Shown here: positions 41,147 to 52,232 of the stretch, one piece after another | Position numbering within the stretch: position 1 is the stretch's first letter | Layout: each line of letters opens with the position of its first letter | DNA from: Gorsachius magnificus | Lineage: Eukaryota; Chordata; Aves; Pelecaniformes; Ardeidae | Direction of reading: 5' to 3' | Assembly: GCA_034008185.1 (NCBI GenBank) | Contig: CM067083.1 | Coordinates: 122,716,337-122,780,336 of the forward strand | Length of the DNA: 64,000 bases | The notes under the pieces: generated by a model | What the model was told of the DNA's origin: nothing | Databases searched by the model: none | The model's input: the letters and a program-made list of their open reading frames with translations, nothing else | Translations under genes and position numbers: made by a program

Positions 41147-42345
41147 AACAGGGGAGGTCCCAGGTGACTGGAGGCTTGCCAGTGTGGCGCCCATCTACAG
41201 GAAGGGCCGGAAGGAGGGCTGAAGGACCTGGGCTTGTTCAGCCTGGAGAAGAGAAGGCTGAGAAGGGATCTCATCAACACCTACAAATATCTCAAGGGTG
41301 GGGGTCATGAGGATGAAGCCAGACTCTTCCCAGTGATGCCCAGCAACAGGACAAGGGGCCATGGGCACAAACTGAAGCAGAAGAGGTTCCAGTTGAATGT
41401 GAGGAAGAACTTCTTTACTGTGAGGGTGCTCGAGCCCTGGCCCAGGCTGCCCAGGGGGGCTGTGGAGTCTCCTTCTCTGGAGATATTCAAAACCCGCCTG
41501 GACGCTGTCCTGTGCCCCCTGCTCTGGGTGAGCCTCTTGAGCAGGGGGGTGGGACTGGGTGATCTCCCGAGGTCCCTTCCAACCCTTGTGATGCCATGAT
41601 TCTGTGAAGGAGGACCTGGGGAACTACAGACCGGTCAGCCTGACCTTGGTACCGGGGAATGTTATAGAGCGTTTCATCCTGAGTGTGCTCACCAGGCACA
41701 GGAAGGACAATCAAGGGATCAGGCCCAGCCAGCATGGGTTCCTGAAAGGCAGGTCCTGCCTGACCAGCCTGGTCTCCTTCTATGACCAAGTGGCCCGCCT
41801 GGTGGAACAGGGAAAGGCTGTGGATGGTGTCTACCTGGCCTTCAGCAAGGCCTTGGACACTGTCCCCCAGAGCATTCTCCTGGAGAAGCTGGCAGCTCAT
41901 GGCCTGGACAGGTGTACTCTTCACTGGGTAAAAAATTGGCTGGATGGCTGAGCCCAGAGAGTTATGGTCAATGGAGTTAAATCCAGCTGGCGGCTGGTCA
42001 CAAGCACTGTCACCCAGGGCTCAGTTTTGGGCCGAGTTCTGTTTCACATCTTTATCAATGATTAAGTGCGCTCTCAGTAAGGTTGCAGATGACACCAAGC
42101 TGGGCAGGAGTGTGGATCTGCAGAGGGTCCTGGACAGGCTGGATCCATGGGCTGAGGCCGACTGTATGAGGTTCAACAAGGCCAAGGGCTGGGTCCTGCA
42201 CTTTGGTTACAACAACCCCATGCAACGCTACAGGCGTGGGGAAGAGTGGCTGGAAAGCTGCCCAGCAGAGAAGGACCCAGAGGTGTTGGTTGACTGACGG
42301 CTGAATATGAGCCAGCAGTGTGCCCAGGTGGCCAAGAGGCCATCT
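41147..42345 (+). mobile_element. CR1 LINE reverse-transcriptase fragment, interrupted by a younger CR1
   Basis: The left part (41147-41217) ends in the CCCATCTACAGGAAGGGCCG block of the reverse-transcriptase gene. The right part resumes at 41606 with GGAACTACAGACCGGTCAGC and continues to about 42345. The frame at 41604-41951 reads NYRPVSLTLVPGNVIERFI, SQHGFLKGRSCLT and VYLAFSKALDTV, where the catalytic-motif Asp is replaced by Ala. Stops and frame changes follow, so it is dead. Confidence 0.9.
41210..41613 (+). mobile_element. Younger CR1 3' end nested in the older CR1
   Basis: The inserted sequence starts near 41218 and ends in ATGATTCTGT before 41606. GAAGGAGG occurs on both sides (41210-41217 and 41606-41613) as a target duplication. 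The insert encodes the ORF2 C terminus ([20 protein letters not shown]) and belongs to the same subfamily as the 54.7 and 61.6 kb copies. Confidence 0.88.
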
Positions 42346-45300
42346 GGCAAACCATGCAACCATGCAAACCATCCTCCATGTTGGGCTGCAAGGTAAGAAC
42401 ATCGCAAAGCCTGTCTGGCTGTGAAAACTCAAGGTACGGTTAAGGAACTAATTCAGCGAAGAAACTCTGGGGGATTGGGTGACCTTGAGCAGGATGAGCG
42501 CTGCTGTTGATGATCGATCCCTCTGGGTGAGAAGAAGGACCAGCAACCAGCGTATGTTGTCAAAGAAAACCTTTTGATTAAACAGCTGTTGAAAAGGGCA
42601 TGGCAAAATGGTGAGTTCTGCAGGGTTTGTTTACTTGGGAATAAGACTGTTTGGTGATCAGCATACAGGTGGAACATTCTTCTAACCCCGAGAAGGAATT
42701 CAGACAGAGGTTCAAGAGAAGGTTCATTTATCAGAATTAAAATGCCAGAAACGCTTTTGAGTATTCAAAAAAAAAAAAAAAAATTAGGAGCTCCATCATG
42801 AAAGAAGATAGAAGGGGAAAGTCCTCTAAACCCATGGTAACTATCTTCTGTGGTAATTAATGACAGAACACTGATGGCAAGACTTCAGGAATAAATAAAG
42901 CATTAGACATTTGCCTTTCTACATGGATGAAGATGAAAAAGCAAAAGCTGGAATGTGTTTTATCTCCCCTCTTCCCCACTGAACAGTTTAAGACCTGTTT
43001 ATGAGCAGAAATTAGGCAAGATGGAAAGACTGTAATCTGCAAAACACTGTGAACTACAGCAGACGTCAGAAAAGATAGGTAGCATTTCCAAAAGATATGT
43101 TTAAAATTGAAATCCAGATTAAAGGAGGAGGTTGGTTTGCCTTCAGGAGCACCTTCAAACGCAGAAAGTCAGGACTGGTGAGAGTGAGGGTAAACACGAC
43201 TCAAGCACTAATCATTTTAAACCAGAAACTGATAAAACCACTCCATTGTATGAATAACAATCAGGTGGGCCCAGCCAAGAGAAAGGACCCGTACTTAACA
43301 AACGTAATTACTGCACTTAGCCTCCTTATGCTTCAGCGTTACGCTTATAATGAGTGGCCTTGAAAAACAGCGTTTTTATAGAGAGTGGTTGGTTTGCAAA
43401 GCTCTGCGAGGCCGTCATCTGCCCCTTGCTGTGGTTAGGCAGGTATTGCTCATCGCTCAGCAAACTGAACGAAGAACATAAAAGCAACCGCAGCAAATCA
43501 AGCCAAGATCATCCTAGTCCAGGTTGGGTTTTTTTGTCTCTTTCCCCACAATACTCCCACAGACCTTGGTGATGTACAGCTGAAGGTCTGTCTGCACCAG
43601 ATGCGGTATCTTCACACTCAGTGTATTTACAGTCACCCATCATGAATGTGTTTCTCCTCCACGTACTCGACCCGCATGCTTTTCAAAGTCAGGTAAGCTT
43701 GTAGTATCCACACTGGATAATACGCCTGCTTTGTATATAATTTTGTGCCCTCTAATTACACGGAGCTAAGCTGTTACATAACAATCCCCAGCCTGCCTGC
43801 CAAGGGGTGAAATTCATAAGCAGGAGGGAAGGGAAAAGTCTTACAAATACCTGTGTGGCAAGCTAATCTTATCTCAAAGCCTTTGTTCTTCAAGATTGCT
43901 TGGGGAGTTAATGTTGCTTATGGTTGTGAAAGATAGAAGTGTTTGGAATAAGGGGGGGGGAAAAAAAAGTAACATTTGCTAGCAGTACAGCTCAGCAGAA
44001 GAAAGGAGGAGAAGGATCTGGAACTGTGGAAGCTCTTTGTACAAGCTGCTGCTGGAAGCGAGAAGACTTGTGAGGATCAGCTCGGGGAAAGGAAGATTCA
44101 GCCAACTTCTGTCTGAAAGCAGGCATTGCTGACTGCTTTAGGACTTGCCGTGGTCCATCAAATCAATGATCCGTCAGACACAGTACCCTGTTTGCCAGCA
44201 ACTTGTCCTCTTTGTCCTTCAGAGGACATCCTACCACATAGTCACAATATTCCCCTGAGAAGGGGAACAACACGCTGGCTTCCCCCGCTGGTAGCACCTT
44301 ACACTGTCAGAAGTCACCTACTCCCTCAGCCAGAAATGGCAGGAGAACCTTGATTTAGGAGTGGGATTCCCATACCAAGCCCTGCTTCCAAGGGTGCAAA
44401 AATCTAGCACACCAGAGTGCTGCTAAGAGCTTTAGAAAGCGTGACCCGCGATCAGATTTAAGTCCAAAGACTTTGCACAAACTGCTCCAGGCTCTCTAAT
44501 CCCTCCTGGTTGCTTGTTAGAAACTTCCTGCTACGTACAGCGTTACCAGTTGTCTAGGAAATCCAGAGCGCCTGGATTGAATCGAACCATGTCATGCTAC
44601 CGGGCTTTTGCAGTAAGGCCCCAAAAAACGTCCTCGCTGCGCCCGTACAGTGTTATCACATCGATTTGGGGAGCGTCTGTGTATCAGCCCCAGCAGATGG
44701 GATTGCCCTTCAGTGGGTTGTCTGCAAACAAGAACAGACAGTTTAGGCTCTAAGTAAACCAGGCAGAGGTGGGCTGGGGAGGAGAAGTACAACAGAAGTG
44801 GGCAACAAACAGCGTGTGATGGGCTGAGAAACAGAACAGGAGGAGGGGGAAAGGGCAGAGAAGCTACAGAGAGACTGGGCGAAGGAGAGCGTTGGGTAAA
44901 ACTGGCAGAACTAAGTGTGCAGAGGTCCCAGATGGCTGTAGGAGCTGGCTGCTGTGTGCAGTCACTTCTCACTGGAGACTCGGGGGCCTCTCCTGGAGGG
45001 TTCACCCCACAGCTTTCCAATGGCTGCCAGTCGGAGAGGCACCAGCAGGGATCCTGGTGTCTCAGGTAACCCCTGCACCTCCTTTGTGCAATCCCAGGCC
45101 AGTGGGCACTCACAGGGGGGGCTTCTGGGCCCTCATTTTACCCCCAAGGTAGCCCTTTGCTCCAGCTACCTGTGCACCTCCCAGTCATGCAGAATGAAGA
45201 AACTGGTGCAGAAGTGCAAAGGAGATCAGCATTGCATGATGCAAACTGTAACCTGAGACAAGGGAGATGGTCCACAGACCTTGCACACAGATGAGTATCT

Positions 45301-45464
45301 GCGGGACCAACTTGGAAGGCATCTGACCCCCCAGAGCCCACTTCACAGCCATGCATTTGGAAGTAAGAAGAGGATTTGTAGAAGTTGCTTTCTCTGTTGT
45401 TGATGCAAAATACCTACACAGGTGCTTCAAATGAAGATCCTTCCCCCAGAAAGGAAAATGAAGA
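42346..45464. other. Intergenic, no gene recognised
   Basis: Unique sequence with an A run at about 42769-42784. A 173-codon minus-strand frame (45113-44592) overlaps plus-strand frames and matches nothing I know. Confidence 0.5.
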
Positions 45465-45564
45465 GAATCATAGAATCGTTTAGGTTGGAAAAGACCTTTA
45501 AGATCATCAAGTCCAACTATTAACATAACCCTGCCATCCCACCACTAAACCCTCTCCCTAAGCA
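45465..45564 (-). mobile_element. CR1 LINE 3' end (short)
   Basis: GAATCATAGAATCGTTTAGG and TTGGAAAAGACCTTTAAG, then CCCTGCCATCCCACCAC. Truncated after about 100 bp. Confidence 0.9.
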
Positions 45565-48500
45565 AATTCTGCCAAGAGGCAGAATTTGTAAGCAAGAAGC
45601 ACAACTCCAAAACCTCAGCACAAATACCTTTGGAGGACGTGGGAAGGGAAGACGTAGGATGGTGTTTTCCTCAGAAAGCTTGTCAACTCACCGGACGCAT
45701 TCCTGTGGTTGAGATCCAAAAAATGTTGAACCTAGGTTAATAACCCATGAAGCATTCAGTCTTGCACTCTTGTCCTGTATAGAAATTTACCAGTCGTGTT
45801 CCAAAACAGCATAAAAAAAAATGGCTCCAATGGAGAGCGCTATCCTATCCCAGCTCAACATACTGATATCAAGTGAATTCACTTTCTAAGACTATTTTAG
45901 TTTTCACATGTAGAATCTAACACTGTCCGAGTGTTAGCTTTACCCCAGAGTCTAAGAGTGGGATCCTTGCTGCGGACACACAGCTTCACTAACTTTATTC
46001 TCTACGTGGCCTCCTATGTCAGAGATTAGATGTATGTTGATAAGGTGACTTCTCTTCCTGGAATAGCTATGCCCATCTCCTGCACCAAATCAGCCCGCAG
46101 ACTCTGTCTTGCGATATGCTGGAAGCTGCACAGGAGTTTGCTGAACAGCTGTCAGCTGGGGCTGTAAGCGTGTGTGTACTGATTAGAGCCTATCTCCAGT
46201 TTCGAAGCATGGTGTCGTAACTGTCAGGCTGTGCAGATAGCACAAACATACTGAGGAGTAGAACGTGTATCTTTGGGAGGAAAAAAAAAACCAGCTCAGA
46301 TGTCAGGGAAGGAAGTTACGAGTCTCCACACAAGGAAGAAGTGGTACAGCCTTATTCATTTAATTTCTCCTAAAAGTTTTCATAGAAAATGTGTTGCTGG
46401 GGATATCACTGCATGGGATCTGAGAGTAGTGCTGCATGGGATCATAGACTGATCTGAGAGTAGTGCTGGGAGGTTGGCTGGGAGGACCCACACAAACTGG
46501 AGAACGTGAGAAGACATGATTCGATCACCAGAGGACAGAGGCATGTAGTACTGTGAGATGGCTGCACACCAGGCTGTATTATTATATTTTTTCTACAAGC
46601 TTTTGCCACTGCCCACTGTTAAGAGACAGGTTAATAAGGAAGTGGACTCTTGACTTTACATGGTCCCATGTCCCTCATACCATAGCAGCCAGCACTAATG
46701 AGTAAATTGTCAATCCTAGATACAAGTTCCAGCTGTGTCCAAATGTGCCACGGTAGCCACAGGGTCACCAAGGAGGGAGACTCAAGTTCACTCTGGTGAC
46801 AGGTCAGCCACACAGGCTGTGAAAAGAAGAAACATCTTCTCCCTGTGGTGCTGAACTGCTTTAACCCTGATGTTCATCATCCCAACCGATCTGACAGAGG
46901 CTGTGCTTGTGCACAAGAAGGTGTCACATCATGTTGGCAGGCAAGGGAGAACCTCATGCTGATCAAAGTCAGTTGTAATCTGCCCTCTGTGAGTGACTGG
47001 CATCACCTTTGCACCCAAACACGTGTGTCACGCTGCATTGCGATTTCCTTGGAGGAGAACAGCTGGGGAAGATTTTATTTAGAATTAAAAGAAAGAGGTT
47101 GATGCCCTTTGGTTCGATTGTCTTTTTTTTTTTTTTTTTTTTCCTTTGAATGAGAAGTGAAGCAGTGTGAGCTATGGATGCCTTGCTTTTAAGATCATTC
47201 ACCTGGCATCATTCCAGTTCTTGTGAGCTCCTGCAAAGTGAAAACACAGGTGTTAGCCCTTCAGGTAGGCTAAGAGAGAGGCACGCTTCTGCTGAAAGCA
47301 TCTTTCAGCCTGTCTGTTCAACACCTTGTCGCTGCCTGAAAGGTAACATTTTCTCTGGGCAGGCTGCTCAGAGAAAGCAGGAGTTTCTACAGCAGGTTTT
47401 ACTCCAGCACTGGGTGCACACATCTTAGGGACCGCAGTGGCTGCAGTCACATTCCCCTGCGTGAGGGAAGCCTGTGGCGTCTTGCACCATAACAAACCAG
47501 GATAAAGCCTTCAATGCTCCCCAGATGTTTTGGGGTTGCTGCCTTCTTATAATCAACATCTCTTTGTGAACACAGGATAGCAATCCTGCAAGGGCAGCTC
47601 CAGACAGTAATTTGTCCACCACAAGGTGAGACATACGAATGCTGCTAATAAAATACCTGCCATCAGTGTGTCTGGTTTCTTTTATATCCACGATGCTAAT
47701 TTCCACCTTCATGGTGAAGGGTTTTACAAGAGAGATGAGACACAATGACAGTCCATAGCGACAAGAATTATCAAAAAAATGGGAAAGGAGAAAGGAACAG
47801 AGACGGTTCTGTGAAGAGCAGAAGTGGCTGGAGGAGACAAGGGGCCAATCTTGTAGTAGAAACCACCACCACCACCACAAAAACCCCAAAATATATTGGT
47901 TTTGAAGCCACGTATTCAAATAGCAGCAAGATTATTCATTAGCATGAACTTCTAGCTGTAAGGAAAGTCCTGGAAAAGATCACTTGAGGAGAGAGCAGAG
48001 TTTCTGTTGCTAAGAGATTTAAGAGCAGGTTGGGTAAGCCCCATCGGCCAAGATGTACATTTAGTGGATCCTGTCTCGGGGCAAAGGGAGAGGTTTAATG
48101 ACCTCCTCTCTTCAGATTTAGGGCCCGAATCTCTCCCCATGCTTGCTACTTCTGCAGCTCCGCAGCCTTTGCAGTATAACTCTGTTTGCATGCAGAGCAA
48201 TCCTCGAGTTCTGGTGTCACCCATAGATTTGTTTGTGATTTATTTAACATCCAGGAAACGTATAAGAGAATGAGGGAATAGTTGTTTATGCTGAGAATGT
48301 ACCAAAAAGGCCACTGATTCCAGTTTTGGAGGTTGCACAGTCCTCGAGAAGCCCTGACCTGCACTGCAACCAGGTAGTAGGAATTCCTAGATCTCAGGAA
48401 GAGATGCAGTTGTTATTTGGGGGGAAGAAACAGCTTAATTTGTTCCTGAAGACTTTCCTATACACACCCATTTACCCACCGTCTTGCAGCTTCACATCTA

Positions 48501-49619
48501 AGCAAACAAAATGGATGAAGGCTACATCCCAAATAAAAGAATAGGTAACGAGACAGGCAGGGAAAAATTTGGCCTCATGTCACACCCTTCATGAACGTGG
48601 CCTGTACAGGGGCCATAATGTTGTTAAGAAATCCACAGCAAGCTGATGCTTGCCCTTAAGGAGGGTTTTCACACCCCAGAGCGGATGGACAGAGCTCACA
48701 AGGGGCAGGCAGGTGCTCTAATGCAAAGTGACTCTCCCTTCCCTTTTGCTGACTTTCCCAGTTTTCCGGCCGAGCACACCGAGAATGTCACATGGAAGGC
48801 TCGGAACAGAAACAGTCCCAACCAATCTCCCTGCCCTCCCCAGCTTCTATAAAGGCCAAATAACATCCTGTAAGAAACACGAGTAACCACAGCCAAAAAA
48901 CAAAGGCAGAAGGGCAACTTTATATACCCTTGGGAATTGTTTTTGCAGGACTAGGTCCATTCTGACGGTGCCTGGGGTGCACACAGCATCCATCTTTCTT
49001 TCTCACTGGCCTCGAGAGTGCAGATCTCCACACAAGGCTTCATTTAAGCAGGCTGTGGAAACGAGATGCATCATTAGGGCAGCTAATGCCAAGGACAAGC
49101 TTCCAGTCTAAGCAGGAGCCGTGTTTCAGACCGCTCTCAGGCCAGCAGAAGAGAGTTTGCTCCCACTGAGTTTTCTCTGTCCAGTAAATCACGGCCTGCT
49201 TTCCTAAGGTCTGTATCCTAAATAACACACCACCTGGTATGAAACAAGCTCGTACAGGTCTCTGAGGTGAGCAGATGTTGCAACACAGTGAGGGTTAAGG
49301 AATGTACCCCGTGAGACATGAAAGCCAGACTATCTTAAAAATTCAGACAAAGCCTCACACCAAGTTTCTCACACGCCACAAAGAACAATGGTCATAAATG
49401 CAATGAATTTAATTGTCCTCTTCTATCAACGTTCATCCGGATCTGCCTTCCAGATATTCCACAGTGTAGCTGGGCTGTTCATTTTGTGCCTGAAAACACA
49501 GCAAGGTTTCAAGCTCCATGAGAAAGGGGAGACATTAATGGAAAGGAAGGTGAGCTTGATCCTTTAATTAGTATTAAGGGAGAAAAGCCTTGAGTTTTCC
49601 CTTAGAGAAGATACCCCAT
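45565..49619. other. Intergenic, no gene recognised
   Basis: Unique sequence with one imperfect tandem duplication (46411-46467) and a T run near 47126-47143. A 164-codon minus-strand frame (47919-47425) has no recognisable domain. Confidence 0.5.
46411..46467 (+). repeat. Imperfect tandem duplication
   Basis: GCATGGGATCTGAGAGTAGTG (46411-46431) recurs at 46434-46467 with an 11-bp insertion (ATAGACTGATC) after GCATGGGATC. Confidence 0.8.
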
Positions 49620-50192
49620 TGTCCTGGTTTTGGCTGGGACAGGGTTGATTTTCTTCCCAGTAGCTGGCATAGCACTGTGGTTTGGATTTAGTACTAGAAG
49701 AACGTTGATAACTCACGGATGGTTTAGTTGGTGCTGAGTAGTGCCTGGACCAGTCAAGGACTTTTCAGGTCTCAGCTCTGCCAGGGGCACAAGGAGCTGG
49801 GAGGGGGCACAGCCAGGACAGCTGACCCCAACTGGCCCCAGGGCTATTCCAGACCATATGATGTCATGCCCAGTATAGAAACTGGGGGAAGAAGAAGGAA
49901 GGGGGGGGATGTTGGGATGATGGCGTTTGTCTTCCCAAGTCACCGTTATGCGTGATGGAGCCCTGCTGTCCTGGGGATGGCTGAGCACCCGCCTGCCCAT
50001 GGGAGACAGGGAATGAATTCCTTGCGTTGCTTTGCTTGCGTGCGTGGCTTTTGCTTTCCCTGTTAAACTGTCTTTGTCTCAACCCACGAGCTTTCTCACT
50101 TTTACTCTTCTGATTCTCTCCCCCATCCCATTGCGGGGAGTGAGTGAGCGGCTGGGGGTGGCTGAGTTGCCAGCTGGAGTTAAACCATGACA
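49620..50192 (+). repeat. 5' LTR of the provirus
   Basis: Starts TGTCCTGGTTTTGGCTGG and ends AACCATGACA. It holds a TATA-like GTATAGAAACTGG near 49874-49886 and the conserved AACTGTCTTTGTCTC / TCTCCCCCATCCCA 3' portion. It is the same subfamily as the solo LTR at 11245-11821. Confidence 0.9.
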
Positions 50193-50200
50193 GTTCTTTT

Positions 50201-50218
50201 TGGCACCCAACATGGGGC
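50201..50218 (+). other. Primer-binding site, tRNA-Lys(1,2) type
   Basis: TGGCACCCAACATGGGGC lies nine bases after the 5' LTR. Two positions differ from the usual site, both consistent with CpG deamination. Confidence 0.75.
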
Positions 50219-50584
50219 TCGGAGGGTTTGAGATAATAACAGGTTTGATTGGAATGTGCTAGATCAAATTTATAGCTGTTATTGCTGTTTAGCTATTAAT
50301 GGGCAGGCTCCTGTGCTTGCCATGGGGTTTGCTCGCCTTACTGTACATTAGAGTCCAGTGCTCGTTAGTGGCTGCTTTTTGCTTTCATTGCTTGCTGTGA
50401 ACATTTTGATAACCGCCACAGCGACGCGCCGGGGCTGGCAGATGGCCGGGGCATCGCTGCTGTTCCTGTGCTGCTGTACTGGACAGGCTGGAACTCCAGT
50501 GTGAACTTGAGTTGAAGGAACTGTAACCTGTGGATGAGTCCGTGAGGGAGCAGGACACCCCAAAGAAGTGGTGTGGCCATGAAT

Positions 50585-51015
50585 AAGTCCACACCACAGC
50601 AGGTATATCTCGAAGTGCCGGTGGCAGTGGTTATGTCTGTGCCACAGCAAGTATACCTTTAAAAGGATTGTGGCCCAAGGGTAAATCCACACTGGAGAAG
50701 GTACACCTCAAAGCATCTGTGGCTGTGGACGAGTCCATGCTGCAGCAGGTACACCTTGAAGCATGAGTGGCTCTGCATGAGGTCATGATGGAGCACCTCA
50801 GAGAATGTGATCATAAATAAGCTCATGCCAGAGCAGGGTAAGCACGAGAGCCACAGGCAAGGACATGTTGGAGCAAGTTCATTTCTGAAGGGACTGTGGC
50901 TGTGGGTAAGGCCACGCTGGAGCAGGTACATCTCTGAAGGCGTTGTGACTCATGGAGAACACCACGCTGGAACAGGTGCCCCTAGAAGCGACTGCAGCTG
51001 TGGGTAAGTCCAAGC
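50585..51015 (+). repeat. Degenerate 48-bp tandem array inside the provirus
   Basis: About nine to ten units of roughly 48 bp occur, each with a core like CAGCAGGTACACCTTGAAG followed by GTGGCTGTGG. Unit starts fall near 50587, 50635, 50685, 50733, 50782, 50822, 50862, 50911, 50961 and 51008. Because 48 is 16 codons, the first two units read in one frame as similar peptides (QQVYLEV, then QQVYL) before a stop. The array looks like a decayed coding repeat, but no intact frame remains. Confidence 0.75.
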
Positions 51016-51021
51016 CAGAGG

Positions 51022-51333
51022 AGGGGCAAGAGGAGTTCATCGCAATGTTAAAGCCTGTGGTCTAGTCCAAAGAGACCAGGGGTGGAGATTGTCATGGAAT
51101 TGCCTTTAAATTGTTGTAGCCTGGGATTTGAGTTGCATGTATGGGCATTACTACAGCAGGAACCCCTTGTTGCTAGCCAGGCTAGGAGCAAGGGGAGGAG
51201 TTCATCGCGATGTTAAACCCTATAAACTGGCCCAAAGGGACCAAGGGTGGAGACGGTAATGGATATACCTTTAAATTGTTGTAACCCATTATTTGAGTTG
51301 CATGTTATAGAAATTACTAGAGCAAGAACCGCC
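51022..51333 (+). repeat. Direct tandem duplication (two units of about 165 bp) inside the provirus
   Basis: The unit at about 51022-51168 (GAGGAGTTCATCGC, then CCTTTAAATTGTTGTA, then ATTTGAGTTGCATGT) recurs at about 51186-51333 with scattered substitutions. Only about 20 bp of different sequence separates the copies. Confidence 0.7.
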
Positions 51334-51650
51334 TCAACCACTGGAGGACAAGCCTTACAAGAAGCAGTGCAAGTGCAGCAGTGACCTGACCTGAGCTGGC
51401 TTTGGTGCCCAGTAACTCCACACAACACACCACTTCTCCTGTCCTGAGCGACCAGCATAAGAGATGGGACCCAAAGTCATGGACTAAATGAATGCAACGG
51501 ACATTTTGTGGACATTTCTGGACATTTTACCAGTACAGTCTATAGACTAAGGGAATGATATCTGTGTAATATATCAAAGGATGGGAAGGGGGTGGTGGTT
51601 AATGAGGATGGATTGGATAGTGTGAGACCTGAGCGTGATGTAAATGGTAT

Positions 51651-51668
51651 GGAGTGAGGGGTGGATAC
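51651..51668 (+). other. Polypurine tract before the 3' LTR
   Basis: GGAGTGAGGGGTGGATAC is purine-rich and directly abuts the 3' LTR start, where plus-strand priming would occur in this class of element. Confidence 0.55.
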
Positions 51669-52232
51669 TGTCCTGGTTTCGGCTGGGATGAAGTTAATTT
51701 TCTTCCCAGTAGCTGGCATAGCACTGTGGTTTGGATTTAGTACTAGAAGAACGTTGATAACTCACAGATGGTTTAGTTGGTGCTGAGTAGTGCTGACTGG
51801 CCAAGGACTTCTCAGCTCTGCCAGGGGCACAAGGAGCTGGGAGGGGGCACAGCCAGGACAGCTGACCCCAACTGGCCCCAGGGCTGTTCCAGACCATATG
51901 ACGTCATGCCCAGTATAGAAACTGGGGGAAGAAGGAAGGGGGGGACGTTGGGAGTGATGGCGTTTGTCTTCCCAAGTCACCGTTCCGCGTGATGGAGCCC
52001 TGCTGTCCTGGGGATGGCTGAGCACCCGCCTGCCGATGGGAAGCAGGGAATGAATTCCTTGCTTTGTTTTGCTTGCATGCCTGCAGCTTTTGCTCTCCCT
52101 GTTAAACTGTCTTTGTCTCAACCCACGAGCTTTCTCACTTTTACTCTTCTGATTCTCTCCCCCATCCCATTGTGGGGGGGGGCGAGCAAGCGGCTAGGGG
52201 GGCTGAGTTGCCAGCCGGGTTGAACCACAACA
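51669..52232 (+). repeat. 3' LTR of the provirus
   Basis: Starts TGTCCTGGTTTCGGCTGG and ends AACCACAACA. It matches the 5' LTR along its length with scattered substitutions and small indels, for example a shorter stretch around 51790-51830. It is followed directly by CCCAT, the target duplication. Confidence 0.9.

Larger units (their letters stand above)
49620..52232 (+). mobile_element. Complete non-autonomous LTR provirus (endogenous retrovirus-like)
   Basis: Two closely similar LTRs (49620-50192 and 51669-52232) flank 1476 bp of internal sequence. A 5-bp target duplication, CCCAT, is seen at 49615-49619 and 52233-52237. Nine bases after the 5' LTR is TGGCACCCAACATGGGGC (50201-50218), which matches the tRNA-Lys(1,2) primer site of class II (betaretrovirus-like) elements except for two CpG-to-CpA-type changes. 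A purine-rich tract ends at the 3' LTR. No gag, protease, polymerase or envelope frame is present. The interior is a degenerate 48-bp tandem array followed by a tandem duplication of about 165 bp. It must have been mobilised by enzymes from elsewhere. The LTRs differ at scattered sites, so it is not very recent. Confidence 0.9.

Noticed and set aside
40540..41280. 246-codon minus-strand open frame across the CpG island
   Set aside because: Very GC-rich DNA is poor in stop codons. The frame is Pro/Gly/Arg-rich, runs into CR1 sequence, and matches no family.
50348..50931. Repetitive minus-strand peptide with YLLQ-type repeats
   Set aside because: It is the reverse reading of the 48-bp array inside the provirus.
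51762..52121. 119-codon minus-strand frame and similar frames at 49713-50000 and 11181-11669
   Set aside because: All read through LTR sequence of the same ERV family; the similarity between them is LTR homology, not a gene family.
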